Source of the DNA: CAZXYS01 sp964645005
GTDB lineage: Bacteria; Bacteroidota; Ignavibacteria; Kapaibacteriales; UBA2268
NCBI GenBank assembly: GCA_964645005.1
Contig: CAZXYS010000040.1
Coordinates: 1-36,275 of the forward strand
DNA: 36,275 bases
Reading direction: 5' to 3'
In this document: piece by piece, positions 15,721-24,317 of the stretch
Layout of the letters: each line of letters opens with the position of its first letter
How positions within the stretch are numbered: the first letter of the stretch is position 1
Notes under the pieces: generated by a model
The model's database searches: none
What the model was told of the DNA's origin: nothing
Seen by the model: only the letters and a program-made list of their open reading frames with translations
Made by a program: the position numbers and the translations under genes

Positions 15721-16057
15721 CCACCCCCTAGCCCCCTCCTTATCAAGGAGGGGGGATAAGACTTAGAGATGTGGAATATGAAAGAGATAGGCAAAGTTAT
15801 TTTCCCTCCTTAGCAAGGAGGGGGAACATGAGGGAGGGAAACCTGAATACTTCATTAGAAAACTTGACTTTGTTGTAATACCTTGCAACAAAGTGCTTTA
15901 GCACTTTGCAAGGAAGCTGCAATACTTCGATCTAGCAGCAAGCTAAAGCTTGCTGTTGCAATTGTTCCCCAAAAATTATATTCTCTAATGCAAAATCTGG
16001 GTTAAAAAGATAAATTTCAATAACTAATAAATGGATATTTAATATAAAGGAGAAATC
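15721..16057. other. Intergenic region with several repeats
   Basis: No gene. In order it holds a CCCCCTCCTTATCAAGGAGG hairpin right after the stop codon, a second CCTCCTTAGCAAGGAGG copy near 15805, and the REP-like pair 15890-15907 and 15936-15955 (AAAGTGC-TTTA-GCACTTT; CAGCAAGC-TAAA-GCTTGCTG). The AATGCA-ATCTGGGTTAAA motif lies at 15986-16006. A weak GGAG precedes the portal start codon. Confidence 0.7.
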
Positions 16058-17206
16058 ATGCAATCAAAAAAGAATTTACTCAGCGAACTTATCACCCGAG
16101 ACCTGCAGGCAGGTTTCTTCAAGAGCTTCGGCATACTGCCGAATCCCGATAAAATATTGAAGCGCACAGGAAAAACCATCGAAGCCTACCGTGATCTGAA
16201 GAATGATCCTCACGTCTGGAGCTGCATCCAGTCCAGGAAAAGCGGACTGCTGTCGCTGGAATATATGCTGCTGCCCGGCAGCGCTTCGGAACACATTACA
16301 AATGAGATAAGAAATATCATCGCCGATATTGACATCAATCAAATCGAGAGGGATATACTCGAAGCGCCGTTGTTTGGCTGGCAGCCGCTGGAGATAATCT
16401 GGAAGATTGTTGGCGGCGCTGTGAAATTCCTTGTGCCGGACAGGATAGCGCCCAAGCCTCAGGAGTGGTTCTTCTTCGACAACGAGGGCGAACTTAAATA
16501 CCGCAGGGAAGGCGACCTGCAAGGCATTACACCGCCGCCAATGAAGATCGTCGCAGTCCAGTACGAATCGACATATATGAATCCGTACGGACATCCACTG
16601 CTCGGGAAGTGCTACTGGCCGGTGACATTCAAAAACGGCGGATTGCGCTTCTGGGTTAACTTCATGGAACGGTATGGAATGCCTGTCCTGCTCGGTAAAT
16701 ACACGCGCGGCGCTTCCTTCGAGGAAGCGCAGAAGCTAGCCGACGAACTCGCCAATATGACAGAAGACGCCGTCATCGTAGCGCCGGAAGATATAGAACT
16801 GACCATGCAAGAGGCAGTCCGCTCAACATCAGTCGATCTGTATAAGGAACTCATCAAGCACTGCAATGCGGAAATCTCAAAGGCTATCCTCTCGCAGACA
16901 CTGACAACTGAACTCGATATGGGCTCGTATGCCGCTTCTATGACGCATTACAAGATACGCAGGGAAGTGATCCAGTCGGACATCCGCCTGGTAGAGAGAA
17001 CTATAAACCGGATTATCCGCTATATTGTCGACCTGAACTTTTCCGGCGGCGAGTACCCCGAATTCAAAGTGCTTATAAATGATGCGGAAAATATGGAAAA
17101 AGTAGAACGCGATCAGAAAATTGCCCAGACCGGGAATATACAGTTTACAAAGAAATATTGGATGAATTCTTATGGATTTAAGGAGGAGGAGATAAATATA
17201 AAATAA
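16058..17206 (+). CDS. Phage portal protein (DUF935, Mu gp29-like)
   Basis: A 382-residue member of the DUF935 portal family of Mu-like phages. The sequence shows the family start (FGILPNPDKILKR, DPHVWSCIQSRKSGLLSLEY), the core strand-loop FGWQPLEIIWKI, PYGHPLLGKCYWPVTFKNGG, and the end of the helical stem (YKIRREVIQSDIRLVERTIN). The portal forms the dodecameric ring through which DNA enters the capsid. It is shorter than Mu gp29 (roughly 500 residues) but continuous. In Mu-like phages portal precedes the protease and capsid genes; here it lies 8 kb after them, so the head module has been rearranged or the order is unusual. An AGGAG precedes the start. Confidence 0.85.
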   Translation: MQSKKNLLSELITRDLQAGFFKSFGILPNPDKILKRTGKTIEAYRDLKNDPHVWSCIQSRKSGLLSLEYMLLPGSASEHITNEIRNIIADIDINQIERDILEAPLFGWQPLEIIWKIVGGAVKFLVPDRIAPKPQEWFFFDNEGELKYRREGDLQGITPPPMKIVAVQYESTYMNPYGHPLLGKCYWPVTFKNGGLRFWVNFMERYGMPVLLGKYTRGASFEEAQKLADELANMTEDAVIVAPEDIELTMQEAVRSTSVDLYKELIKHCNAEISKAILSQTLTTELDMGSYAASMTHYKIRREVIQSDIRLVERTINRIIRYIVDLNFSGGEYPEFKVLINDAENMEKVERDQKIAQTGNIQFTKKYWMNSYGFKEEEINIK

Positions 17207-17279
17207 AACTTGCATTTTATAGTCTAATGTATTATATTTGAGAAAATATCACATATTTTAATAGTTAAAGGGCAAAAAT

Positions 17280-18581
17280 ATGCTTTTAAACTTTACAGTC
17301 GGGAATTTTCTTTCCTTCAAGAATAAGGTAACCCTGTCGATGGAAGTGGATTCTTCCATCTCTAAGAATGAACAGGTGAATAATCATACCGAAGGAGGAA
17401 ATCTGAAAATTCTAAAAAGCATTGCCGTTTATGGCGCCAATGCCAGCGGTAAGAGTAATTTGATTGAAGCTCTGAGATTCACGAAAAAAACAATCGTGGA
17501 ATCAGCCAAATATGATAGTACGGAAAGTATTAGTACTGTCCCTTTTATGCTTGATAAAACATCTAAAACTCAGCCAATCTTTTTTGAAATAAGATTTCTG
17601 ATAGAAGATGTTATTTTCAGATATGGATTTGAAATCGAACAGAATAGGATCAGTTCCGAATGGCTTTTCAGGAAAGGAATGCACGGGCGGGAAAGTACAC
17701 TCTTCACAAGAGAATACCAGGATTTCGATATTAGGGAAAAATTCTCTGAAGGTAAAGACCTGGTAAAGAAGCACAAGGTAAAAGACAATTCTCTGTTGAT
17801 TTCTGTTTCAGATCAATTTAACGGTCAGGTTTCATCCAAAATCATATCCTGGTTTAAGGAAAAACTGCAAGTGATTACTGGTCTTAATGATTCAAGTTAT
17901 CTTCCTTATACGAAGGAAAAACTGCAAAATGAAAATTGGAGGAAGAAAATTTTAAAATTTTTATCAAAATTCAGTCTGGGTTTTGATGATATAACAACTA
18001 TTAAGCTAAAAAAGGAGTTAGAAAAACCTAGGTTTACAGGGATTATATCGGAAAATATAGGTTCATATTATGATTCGCAAGAATATACAGAAATTATAAC
18101 TTTGCATAAGGTGTCAAACGGTGATGATGAAAAGAACGATTTTACCGCCTTCCCTTATGATTTTGAATCGGAAGGCACCCAGAAATTGATCGCTCTATCG
18201 GCTCCATTAGTGGATACATTTGAATCGGGAATCACAATGGTTGTCGATGAATTCGACACGAGAATGCATCCTTTAATTACAAAAAAGATCATAGAATTGT
18301 TCCATGATCCGCAGATAAATAAGAATAATTCACAGCTCATATTTGCCACACATGATACGAATCTACTGACCAATAAGCTTTTCCGTAGAGATCAGATCTG
18401 GTTTACAGAAAAAGATGAAGAGCAATCGACTGATCTGTACTCGCTTGTAGATATTGAAGTTGGCGAGGATAAAAAGAAAGTGCGGAATGATGCCAGCTAT
18501 GAAAAAGATTATATACTTGGGAAATACGGGGCGATACCTTATATTGGAAATTTAAACAATCTCGATTTTGAATATGAGTAA
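17280..18581 (+). CDS. RloA-type AAA ATPase (AbiLi-like)
   Basis: A 433-residue ABC/SMC-like ATPase of the RloA type. Residues 52-60 carry the Walker A motif (YGANASGKSNLIEAL). Near residues 300-310 is the signature region ESEGTQKLIALSAPL. Walker B is GITMVVDEFDTRMHP, and the His switch is LIFATHDTNLL. The C-terminus ends SYEKDYILGKYGAIPYIGNL, typical of the family. It is paired with an RloB-like gene, an arrangement known as the lactococcal AbiL abortive-infection system and also seen beside type I restriction genes. The ATPase would sense phage activity and license the partner. It is AT-rich relative to the phage genes. The genes overlap by 8 bp (18574-18581). Confidence 0.88.
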   Translation: MLLNFTVGNFLSFKNKVTLSMEVDSSISKNEQVNNHTEGGNLKILKSIAVYGANASGKSNLIEALRFTKKTIVESAKYDSTESISTVPFMLDKTSKTQPIFFEIRFLIEDVIFRYGFEIEQNRISSEWLFRKGMHGRESTLFTREYQDFDIREKFSEGKDLVKKHKVKDNSLLISVSDQFNGQVSSKIISWFKEKLQVITGLNDSSYLPYTKEKLQNENWRKKILKFLSKFSLGFDDITTIKLKKELEKPRFTGIISENIGSYYDSQEYTEIITLHKVSNGDDEKNDFTAFPYDFESEGTQKLIALSAPLVDTFESGITMVVDEFDTRMHPLITKKIIELFHDPQINKNNSQLIFATHDTNLLTNKLFRRDQIWFTEKDEEQSTDLYSLVDIEVGEDKKKVRNDASYEKDYILGKYGAIPYIGNLNNLDFEYE

Positions 18582-19206
18582 AGCTAAACCGTGGGAGAAA
18601 GGACCCTATAAAAAGAGTCAGCAAAGGAAAAAGAGGCGTTTACGAGATACAATCCTTATTATTTGTGGCGGGGAAAAGACCGAACCAAATTATTTCAGGG
18701 CATTTCCGGTGAAAACCGACATTGTAAAGGTCGACATTGTTGGGAAAGGGCTCGATCCTAAAAATTTGCTAAATGAGGCATTGAGAATAAGAAAAGAAAA
18801 GGAAAAGAAAGATATTATCTATAATCAAGTATGGCTGGTAATCGATAAGGATGAATTCAAAGCTGATGATTTCAACTCGGTTATATTTTCTGCTGATAAA
18901 TACAAAATAAGAGTAGCCTATTCCAATCAGGCTTTTGAGTTATGGTATTTGCTGCATTTTGAATATTTGAATTCCTCAACAAGTCGAAAACAATATATCA
19001 AGAAACTTACCCAACATTTGAACAAAAAATATTATAAAAATGACTCTGAAATTTATAATGATATCATAGGTAAGCAAGATGCTGCAGTACAAAATGCAAT
19101 AAAACTAAAGGGTATATATGACGGCAGAAATCCGGCTAAAAATGATCCATCGACGACAGTGCATCAATTGGTGGAAACTTTGAATGAGTTTATAGATACT
19201 TTATAA
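18574..19206 (+). CDS. RloB-family TOPRIM-like nuclease (AbiLii-like)
   Basis: A 210-residue RloB-family protein. The TOPRIM-like fold shows the glutamate motif ILIICGGEKTEPNYF (residues 27-41) and the DKDEF motif (residues 91-95 in VWLVIDKDEF), spaced as in metal-dependent nucleases. The C-terminal half has the family mark SNQAFELWYLLHF. An earlier TTG (18568) was rejected in favour of ATG 18574, which overlaps the upstream stop in ATGAGTAA and so is coupled to the ATPase. Known function: the toxic effector of AbiL-type abortive infection, in complex with the ATPase. It is the last gene before a 490-bp repeat-rich spacer. Confidence 0.87.
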   Translation: MSKAKPWEKGPYKKSQQRKKRRLRDTILIICGGEKTEPNYFRAFPVKTDIVKVDIVGKGLDPKNLLNEALRIRKEKEKKDIIYNQVWLVIDKDEFKADDFNSVIFSADKYKIRVAYSNQAFELWYLLHFEYLNSSTSRKQYIKKLTQHLNKKYYKNDSEIYNDIIGKQDAAVQNAIKLKGIYDGRNPAKNDPSTTVHQLVETLNEFIDTL

Positions 19207-19698
19207 TCATTTATCCCGTATTCAAAATACAAAACTGCATTTGTGGCAAAAAACAGCTAACCCGCCTCAGAACGTCCCGTCAGATGTTACATCTGACGGA
19301 ATTCCCCTCTTTGAGGGGTGCCCGAGCGTGGCGAGGGCGGGGTGGATTCTTATTTAACCCCTGGTTTTGATAAACCTATGGGAGACTTGTGCTTACAAAA
19401 GTGTTAGATGGGATTTTTCATTAGATTATTCTTTCATTAGCATAAACAATTTAGACACTAAGAAATTAACCACCCCTTCTTTTCCCCTCCTTAGTAAGGA
19501 GGGGAGTGAAGCCGAAGGCTTTACGGGGTGGTTCTTCTAAAATGATGAATTGTAATTTGTTAGTATTACTCAAGAGTTTTAATGCATAATCCGGGTTTAT
19601 AATTTATTCTATTAGCTAAGTTATCCGTTAACTAATTTGGTATTATACAATATCAATGAAATGGTTTCGGTATTATTGAAAAAAAATTCGCAGGAAAC
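19207..19698. other. Intergenic spacer with palindromic elements
   Basis: About 490 bp without a gene. It includes a hairpin at about 19278-19300 (CCGTCAGATGT / ACATCTGACGG), a CCCCTC/GAGGGG hairpin near 19305-19320, the nested element 19468-19533, and the AATGCATAATCCGGGTTTA motif at 19581-19599. A promoter for the OmpA-family gene is expected near the end; no clear match is asserted. Confidence 0.7.
19468..19533. repeat. Nested inverted repeat element
   Basis: Outer arms AACCACCCC / GGGGTGGTT enclose the hairpin CCCCTCCTTAGTAAGGAGGGG and a small arm pair (GCCGAAGGC). It is related to 10125-10178 and to the hairpins at 9706-9728 and about 15721-15760. Confidence 0.75.
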
Positions 19699-21729
19699 AT
19701 GAGAAGAATTGTATTATTGGCAGGGATTTTATTATGCTTATGCGCAGGAAGTGTAGCGGCGCAAAATCTTTTTGACGATCCTGTCACTCAGGACAGGGTC
19801 AAAGTGCTGGATTCGTGGATAAAGAAGCATGCGCCCAGCGACAGCGCCTTCAAAAAAGTCAACTCGCTCGCCAATAGACAGATATGGATGCAGCGCGCAA
19901 TTGTAGCTAAGCTTATCTATGAAAACTACCGCCCCTATTTCAAAAAACGAAGGGAATTCTTCGACAGGAAAATCGAGCAGCTCGAGAAAACTGTGCTTAC
20001 GCAGCATCCTACCGATGATATCCGCTATCTGTATGATAATTATGTCAATGAGGAAGCGCCGTCAGAGCGGGCTTTCGTTGCTGTGCAGAAGCTGGCGGCG
20101 CTGGATATCTATAACAAAAGGTGGGACTCGGCTGCCGCCACTTTCAAGCGGTATAAAAAGCTTTTCCCCGATATGAAGGAGAGATTCGACGGCATTATTA
20201 AAATTCTGCAGGCGGATACTGTCGGTTTGGAAATTAACAATATTGGGCGCCCTGTGAATTCTGCCAGAGCGGAATGGGATCCAAATCCCACGCAGGACGG
20301 CAAATATCTCTACTTTTCCAGCACCAGCAGACCCGGCGGTCACGGGCAAACCGACGTCTGGCGCTCGGAAATGAAAAACGGCAAATGGCAGGAACCGGAA
20401 AATCTTGGTCCGAATATTAACGGCAGGCAGAAAGAGACTATTGACAATGTCTCGGCGGACGGGAACGGTTTGTACCTGTCCGGTGAGTTTCCGGGGACTT
20501 TCGGTCAGTTCGACATTTTCTATGCGGAAATGACTGACAGCGGCTGGAGCAAGCTGCACCATTACCCCGCACCGATAAATACGGAACACGTAGATGAAGC
20601 GCCCAACATGACCAGCGATGGGAAAGCGCTGCTGTTCTCGTCGGACAGACCCGGCGGCATCGGCGAGTATGTCCCGTTCAATACTCTGTTCCACGGCAGC
20701 AGCAACGGCAATATGGATATTTACGTTTGTGAGAAAACCGAAGACGGCTGGAGCGAGCCGATAAACCTCGGCAGAACCATCAATACGCCCTATGCGGAAC
20801 GCTCGCCGTATCTGCATCCCGACGGCAAGACGCTGTATTTTAGTTCGGGGGCTCATTCCGGGCTTGGGGGATTGGATGTCTTCAAGACTGTCCGCCAGAG
20901 CGAGGATTCCTGGACGGAATGGAGAGAGCCGGTGAATCTCGGCAAAGAGATAAATACGATGTTCGACGACTGGGGATATAATATCGGAATTAAGGGCGAC
21001 AGCGCCTTCTTTGCAAGTAAGAACCGTCCCGGCGGCTATGGCGATTGGGATATCTACTCGATCACGCTGCCGGAAGAAGCCCAGCCGGAACCGGTTGTAA
21101 GGGTCAGCGGCGTTGTCACCGACACCAAAGGCAATCCGCTAAGTGCAGATATTGTCTGGGAAGATCTCGAAACCGGCAAGAACAGAGGCAGACTGCGCAG
21201 CAATCCGCAGGACGGCAGCTTCTTCATTCCGCTTCCGGCGGGCAAGAATTACGGCTTCTATGCCGAAAAGGAAGGCTATTACCCTACGGCGAGGAATGTC
21301 GATCTGCGGCAGCTCGTCGCAGAGCCGGATGTGAAGGATAGTATCGTGATGGTTTCTATCAAGGAAATGAAGGAAGAAGGCGCAAAGATAAGGATCAATA
21401 ATATCTTCTTTGATTTTGACAAGCATAAGCTGAAGAAGGAATCATATCCCGAATTGCGGCGGCTGGCGGAATTTCTAAAAGATCATCCCGAGTTGAAAGT
21501 ACGGCTGGAAGGTCATACAGATGAAATCGGTGAACCGAATTATAACAAAAAGCTGTCTATAGAAAGAGCAGAAGCTGTGAAGGAGTTCCTCATTAAAAAG
21601 GGCTGCAGGAAAGATCGCTTCAGTGTTGAGGGATTTGGTGCGGCAAAACCGGTGGCGAGCAATAAGACTAATTTCGGCAGACAGATGAACCGGCGCGTCG
21701 AGCTGTATTTCGTCAGTCCTGAGAATTAG
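19699..21729 (+). CDS. PD40-repeat OmpA-family outer-membrane protein
   Basis: A 676-residue envelope protein with an Ala-rich signal peptide (residues 1-21). A helical N-terminal region (about 25-175) ends before four to five WD40-like PD40 blades (about 185-465) with repeated units such as ADGNGLYLSGEFPGTFGQFD, SDGKALLFSSDRPGG and HPDGKTLYFSSGAHSG. A carboxypeptidase-regulatory-like beta domain (about 470-550, SGVVTDTKGNPLSADIVWED) is followed by a C-terminal OmpA domain (about 565-676) with the peptidoglycan-binding motif LEGHTDEIGEPNYNKKLSIE. Such proteins tether the outer membrane to peptidoglycan and often work with gliding or type IX secretion gene sets. It is convergent with the glycosyltransferase gene, overlapping by 17 bp. 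Confidence 0.88.
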   Translation: MRRIVLLAGILLCLCAGSVAAQNLFDDPVTQDRVKVLDSWIKKHAPSDSAFKKVNSLANRQIWMQRAIVAKLIYENYRPYFKKRREFFDRKIEQLEKTVLTQHPTDDIRYLYDNYVNEEAPSERAFVAVQKLAALDIYNKRWDSAAATFKRYKKLFPDMKERFDGIIKILQADTVGLEINNIGRPVNSARAEWDPNPTQDGKYLYFSSTSRPGGHGQTDVWRSEMKNGKWQEPENLGPNINGRQKETIDNVSADGNGLYLSGEFPGTFGQFDIFYAEMTDSGWSKLHHYPAPINTEHVDEAPNMTSDGKALLFSSDRPGGIGEYVPFNTLFHGSSNGNMDIYVCEKTEDGWSEPINLGRTINTPYAERSPYLHPDGKTLYFSSGAHSGLGGLDVFKTVRQSEDSWTEWREPVNLGKEINTMFDDWGYNIGIKGDSAFFASKNRPGGYGDWDIYSITLPEEAQPEPVVRVSGVVTDTKGNPLSADIVWEDLETGKNRGRLRSNPQDGSFFIPLPAGKNYGFYAEKEGYYPTARNVDLRQLVAEPDVKDSIVMVSIKEMKEEGAKIRINNIFFDFDKHKLKKESYPELRRLAEFLKDHPELKVRLEGHTDEIGEPNYNKKLSIERAEAVKEFLIKKGCRKDRFSVEGFGAAKPVASNKTNFGRQMNRRVELYFVSPEN

Positions 21730-23320
21730 TTCTGCGCATTTTGATGGTATATTCGCCGAATGTTTTGTCAGTTTCAAATTCGCGGGAAATGTATCTGTCG
21801 AGGTAATCCGAGCCGGATTTAATATTGAGTATTTCTTTGTTTTGTCTGGGGTTTACAGTTTCCTTGAGAATAAGATAATTTACATTATTATTATTCAAAT
21901 CATTGAGGATTTTTAGTTGGATATTTTGTTTAGTTGTAACGCCCGGATGGAGTTCATGATAAAAAGTGCCGGACTTCCTATCCGATAAATAATAGAGCAT
22001 TACATCATTGAGCAAAAATCTGCTGTGGTCTGTAACGCCTGAGTAAATCATCTCATCAGTTGGTATATTATTCCTGATATAATCTACCATCCGCCGGTAA
22101 TTGTCGGCGAAAGTCTTATCCAGCCGTATGGTTTGGGCATGTTCGATATTCAATGAACCGGAAGAATCCGAAAGATAGCCGTTGTAAACAACCTGCGCTT
22201 TTTTAGCAAGGGGAAATGATAGAAAGAGCATTAAAAATAGAATAGTTACCCAATTTCGGACTTTTTGCTTTTCTATATTTTTTAAAAGAAGGAAAATCAG
22301 CGGGATAGTGAAAATCATCGAGGGGTAGAGATGTTCCATATCCGAGCGGATCCGCGCCTGGTTCAAGAAGAGTAAGCCTGTCGTAAGCAGCAATATTGAA
22401 AGGTAAAATTCCGACGACTTATCCTGAAACAGCTTACTTTTCAGCATATTGAATAAGAAGATGATAATCGCTAAAATCGGGATATAGAAGATCATTCCTT
22501 CCCAGAAGCCGGAAACTTTGGCTGTGAGAGTATTTTCTAAGAATAATGGAGAGATGGGATCGGGATGCGGGATAGCTCTGTATTCGGGGAAAACTGTTGC
22601 CGGCACGGTGAATAGCTGATTTATAAGACTTTTAATTGGAACATTTAACAAAAATGGCAGCGCTAATGGGATAAACATCGCCGCCGTTCCCGCAATATAC
22701 ATGAACAAATATTTTAAGACAAGCCCGAATTGACGCGGCGAACCTTCCCTCAGCCCGAAAAGGAAAATCGTAATAAACGAAGCGCCAAAGATATAAGCGC
22801 CCGAGTCATGCCTGAAAAACGCAGCCAATCCTGTCAGCAGCCCGCAGGTAAAAAGCATAGCGAGCTTTCTTTCGCGGAAGAATTTTTCAAAAAGAAGGAT
22901 GTTCAAAAGTGCGATGAGGACTATAGTCGTCACTGACCGCGAATAGGCGCTAATGAACGAAATCCGGAATATGGCAGCTATAAATGCAAGTATGGCAAAA
23001 TTCCGGCTGCTTGTTTTTTTGGTAATTGTATAAATCAAATAAGCAGTCAGAAAGAATATAAGCAAAGATAATATCCTCGAAGCGGCAATATCCCAGTCGA
23101 AAAGCGGCATCAATCCGGCGAGGAAATAATATTCGCCCGGTGCATAGATGGTCCAGAAGTCACGGTAAGGCATGGCGCCGCCGGAAATGAGTTTTGCGCC
23201 GTATAGAGTTATAGCTTCGTCGTAGATGTTCAATCCTGAATTGAAGCCGAGCAAAAGATAGAGTAAAGCCAATACGAATATTATGATTGGTATAATTTTA
23301 TTTATGGGTGTGCTTTTCAT
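21713..23320 (-). CDS. GT-C type membrane glycosyltransferase
   Basis: A 535-residue protein with about ten to twelve hydrophobic helices, like ArnT/PMT-type lipid-linked sugar transferases. The first periplasmic loop contains NIYDEAITLYGAKLISGGAM, where the Asp-Glu pair is the likely catalytic acid of GT-C enzymes, followed by PYRDFWTIYAPGEYYFLAGL. A soluble C-terminal domain begins near residue 400 (KTFADNYRRMVDYIRNNIP). It would transfer a sugar from a polyprenyl-phosphate donor to a protein, lipid or glycan in the periplasm; the acceptor cannot be told. The overlap with the OmpA-family gene at its 3' end is only 17 bp. Confidence 0.8.
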   Translation of the reverse strand: MKSTPINKIIPIIIFVLALLYLLLGFNSGLNIYDEAITLYGAKLISGGAMPYRDFWTIYAPGEYYFLAGLMPLFDWDIAASRILSLLIFFLTAYLIYTITKKTSSRNFAILAFIAAIFRISFISAYSRSVTTIVLIALLNILLFEKFFRERKLAMLFTCGLLTGLAAFFRHDSGAYIFGASFITIFLFGLREGSPRQFGLVLKYLFMYIAGTAAMFIPLALPFLLNVPIKSLINQLFTVPATVFPEYRAIPHPDPISPLFLENTLTAKVSGFWEGMIFYIPILAIIIFLFNMLKSKLFQDKSSEFYLSILLLTTGLLFLNQARIRSDMEHLYPSMIFTIPLIFLLLKNIEKQKVRNWVTILFLMLFLSFPLAKKAQVVYNGYLSDSSGSLNIEHAQTIRLDKTFADNYRRMVDYIRNNIPTDEMIYSGVTDHSRFLLNDVMLYYLSDRKSGTFYHELHPGVTTKQNIQLKILNDLNNNNVNYLILKETVNPRQNKEILNIKSGSDYLDRYISREFETDKTFGEYTIKMRRTNSQD

Positions 23321-23705
23321 TTTAAATTATGATATTTTGGACAGACCAGAGGTCTGTCCTACTTTTTTTCTCATTACTAAATTCCGATTTAGTAATGTAA
23401 TTTTACTGCAAAGTTATACTTTGCCTATTAGTAGATGTGCCACACTTCGATATGCAGCACATCTGACCAATATTAATTTTTCACTTTCTCAATCTTCCTC
23501 TCCTCATTACTAAATTCCGATTTAGTAATGTAATTTTACTGCAAAGTTATACTTTGCNNNNNNNNNNNNNNNNNNNNNNNNNNNNNNNNNNNNNNNNNNN
23601 NNNNNNNNNNNNNNNNNNNNNNNNNNNNNNNNNNNNNNNNNNNNNNNNNNNNNNNNNCTATTAGTAGATGTGCCACACTTCGATATGCAGCACATCTGAC
23701 CAATA
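23321..23705. other. Intergenic repeat region with gap
   Basis: About 385 bp including the 100-N gap, without a complete gene. It holds a hairpin at 23339-23359 (GGACAGACC / GGTCTGTCC) and two copies of a ~130-bp unit described separately. Confidence 0.8.
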
Positions 23706-23735
23706 TTAATTCTTCACCTTTTCAATCTTCATTTC
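23371..23735. repeat. Tandem ~130-bp repeat with hairpins and PPI 3' end
   Basis: Copy 1 (23371-23500) and copy 2 (about 23504-23735 with the N gap) share, in order, a ten-base-stem hairpin around TCCG (23373-23396; 23506-23529), a hairpin GCAAAGT-TAT-ACTTTGC (23408-23424; 23541-23557) and a longer stem AGATGTGC / GCACATCT (23433-23464). Last comes DNA coding the final codons of the cyclophilin gene on the minus strand (KIEKVKN then stop). Copy 1 thus carries a nine-codon ghost of the cyclophilin 3' end. Confidence 0.8.
23558..23657. other. Assembly gap (100 N) in tandem repeat
   Basis: A placeholder of exactly 100 N. The bases on either side (ACTTTGC and CTATTAGTAG) are adjacent in repeat copy 1, so contigs could abut here with nothing missing, or further tandem copies may be collapsed. 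Confidence 0.9.
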
Positions 23736-24317
23736 CACCTTCTTCAGCGGATTATCGCGGTTATCCGTCGGGACATTCACGATATAATCGACTACATCCA
23801 TGCCCTTCAGCACCTGCCCGTAAATCGAATATTGACCGTCCAGATTGGGAGCAGCTTTTACCATGATGAAGAACTGCGAGGTAGCGCTGTTTACGTCCCC
23901 GCCCTTACGTGCCGCGGAGATAATACCGCGTTTGTGTTTCAGGTCGCTGAATTCCGCCGGAACAGTGGTCTGGCTGGGATCGCCTCTGCCCCAGGTTTCT
24001 CTCGGTTTATCCTTTGAGTTGGGATCGCCGCCCTGGATCATGAATCCGGGAATCACCCTGTGGAAAGCCGTGCCATCGTAAAAATCAATTGAAACGAGGC
24101 TGTCGAAGTTGGCGGCATGCTTCGGCGCTACGTCCTTGAATAGCTCGATAAGGATCTCGCCTTTATCTTCGCCGTCGTGAGTTACGGATATTACATAACG
24201 CGGATTATCCGGGTCGCGCGGCTGATTTTCGAAATTCTCTTTCTTATCGCCAAAAGCAAATTCTGCCGATACCGCCAACATTAGCATCAATACTAATAAG
24301 ATTGTGATAAACTTCAT
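23706..24317 (-). CDS. Secreted cyclophilin-type peptidyl-prolyl isomerase
   Basis: A 203-residue cyclophilin with a signal peptide (LVLMLMLAVSAEFAFG). The catalytic core reads TAFHRVIPGFMIQGGDPNSK (the catalytic Arg, Phe and Gln are present), followed by VPAEFSDLKHKRGIISAARK and SATSQFFIMVKAAPNLDGQY. It catalyses cis-trans isomerisation of prolyl bonds and probably helps fold secreted proteins in the periplasm. A ribosome-binding site GGGTG precedes the ATG. Its 3' end is duplicated in the repeats downstream. Confidence 0.92.
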   Translation of the reverse strand: MKFITILLVLMLMLAVSAEFAFGDKKENFENQPRDPDNPRYVISVTHDGEDKGEILIELFKDVAPKHAANFDSLVSIDFYDGTAFHRVIPGFMIQGGDPNSKDKPRETWGRGDPSQTTVPAEFSDLKHKRGIISAARKGGDVNSATSQFFIMVKAAPNLDGQYSIYGQVLKGMDVVDYIVNVPTDNRDNPLKKVEMKIEKVKN

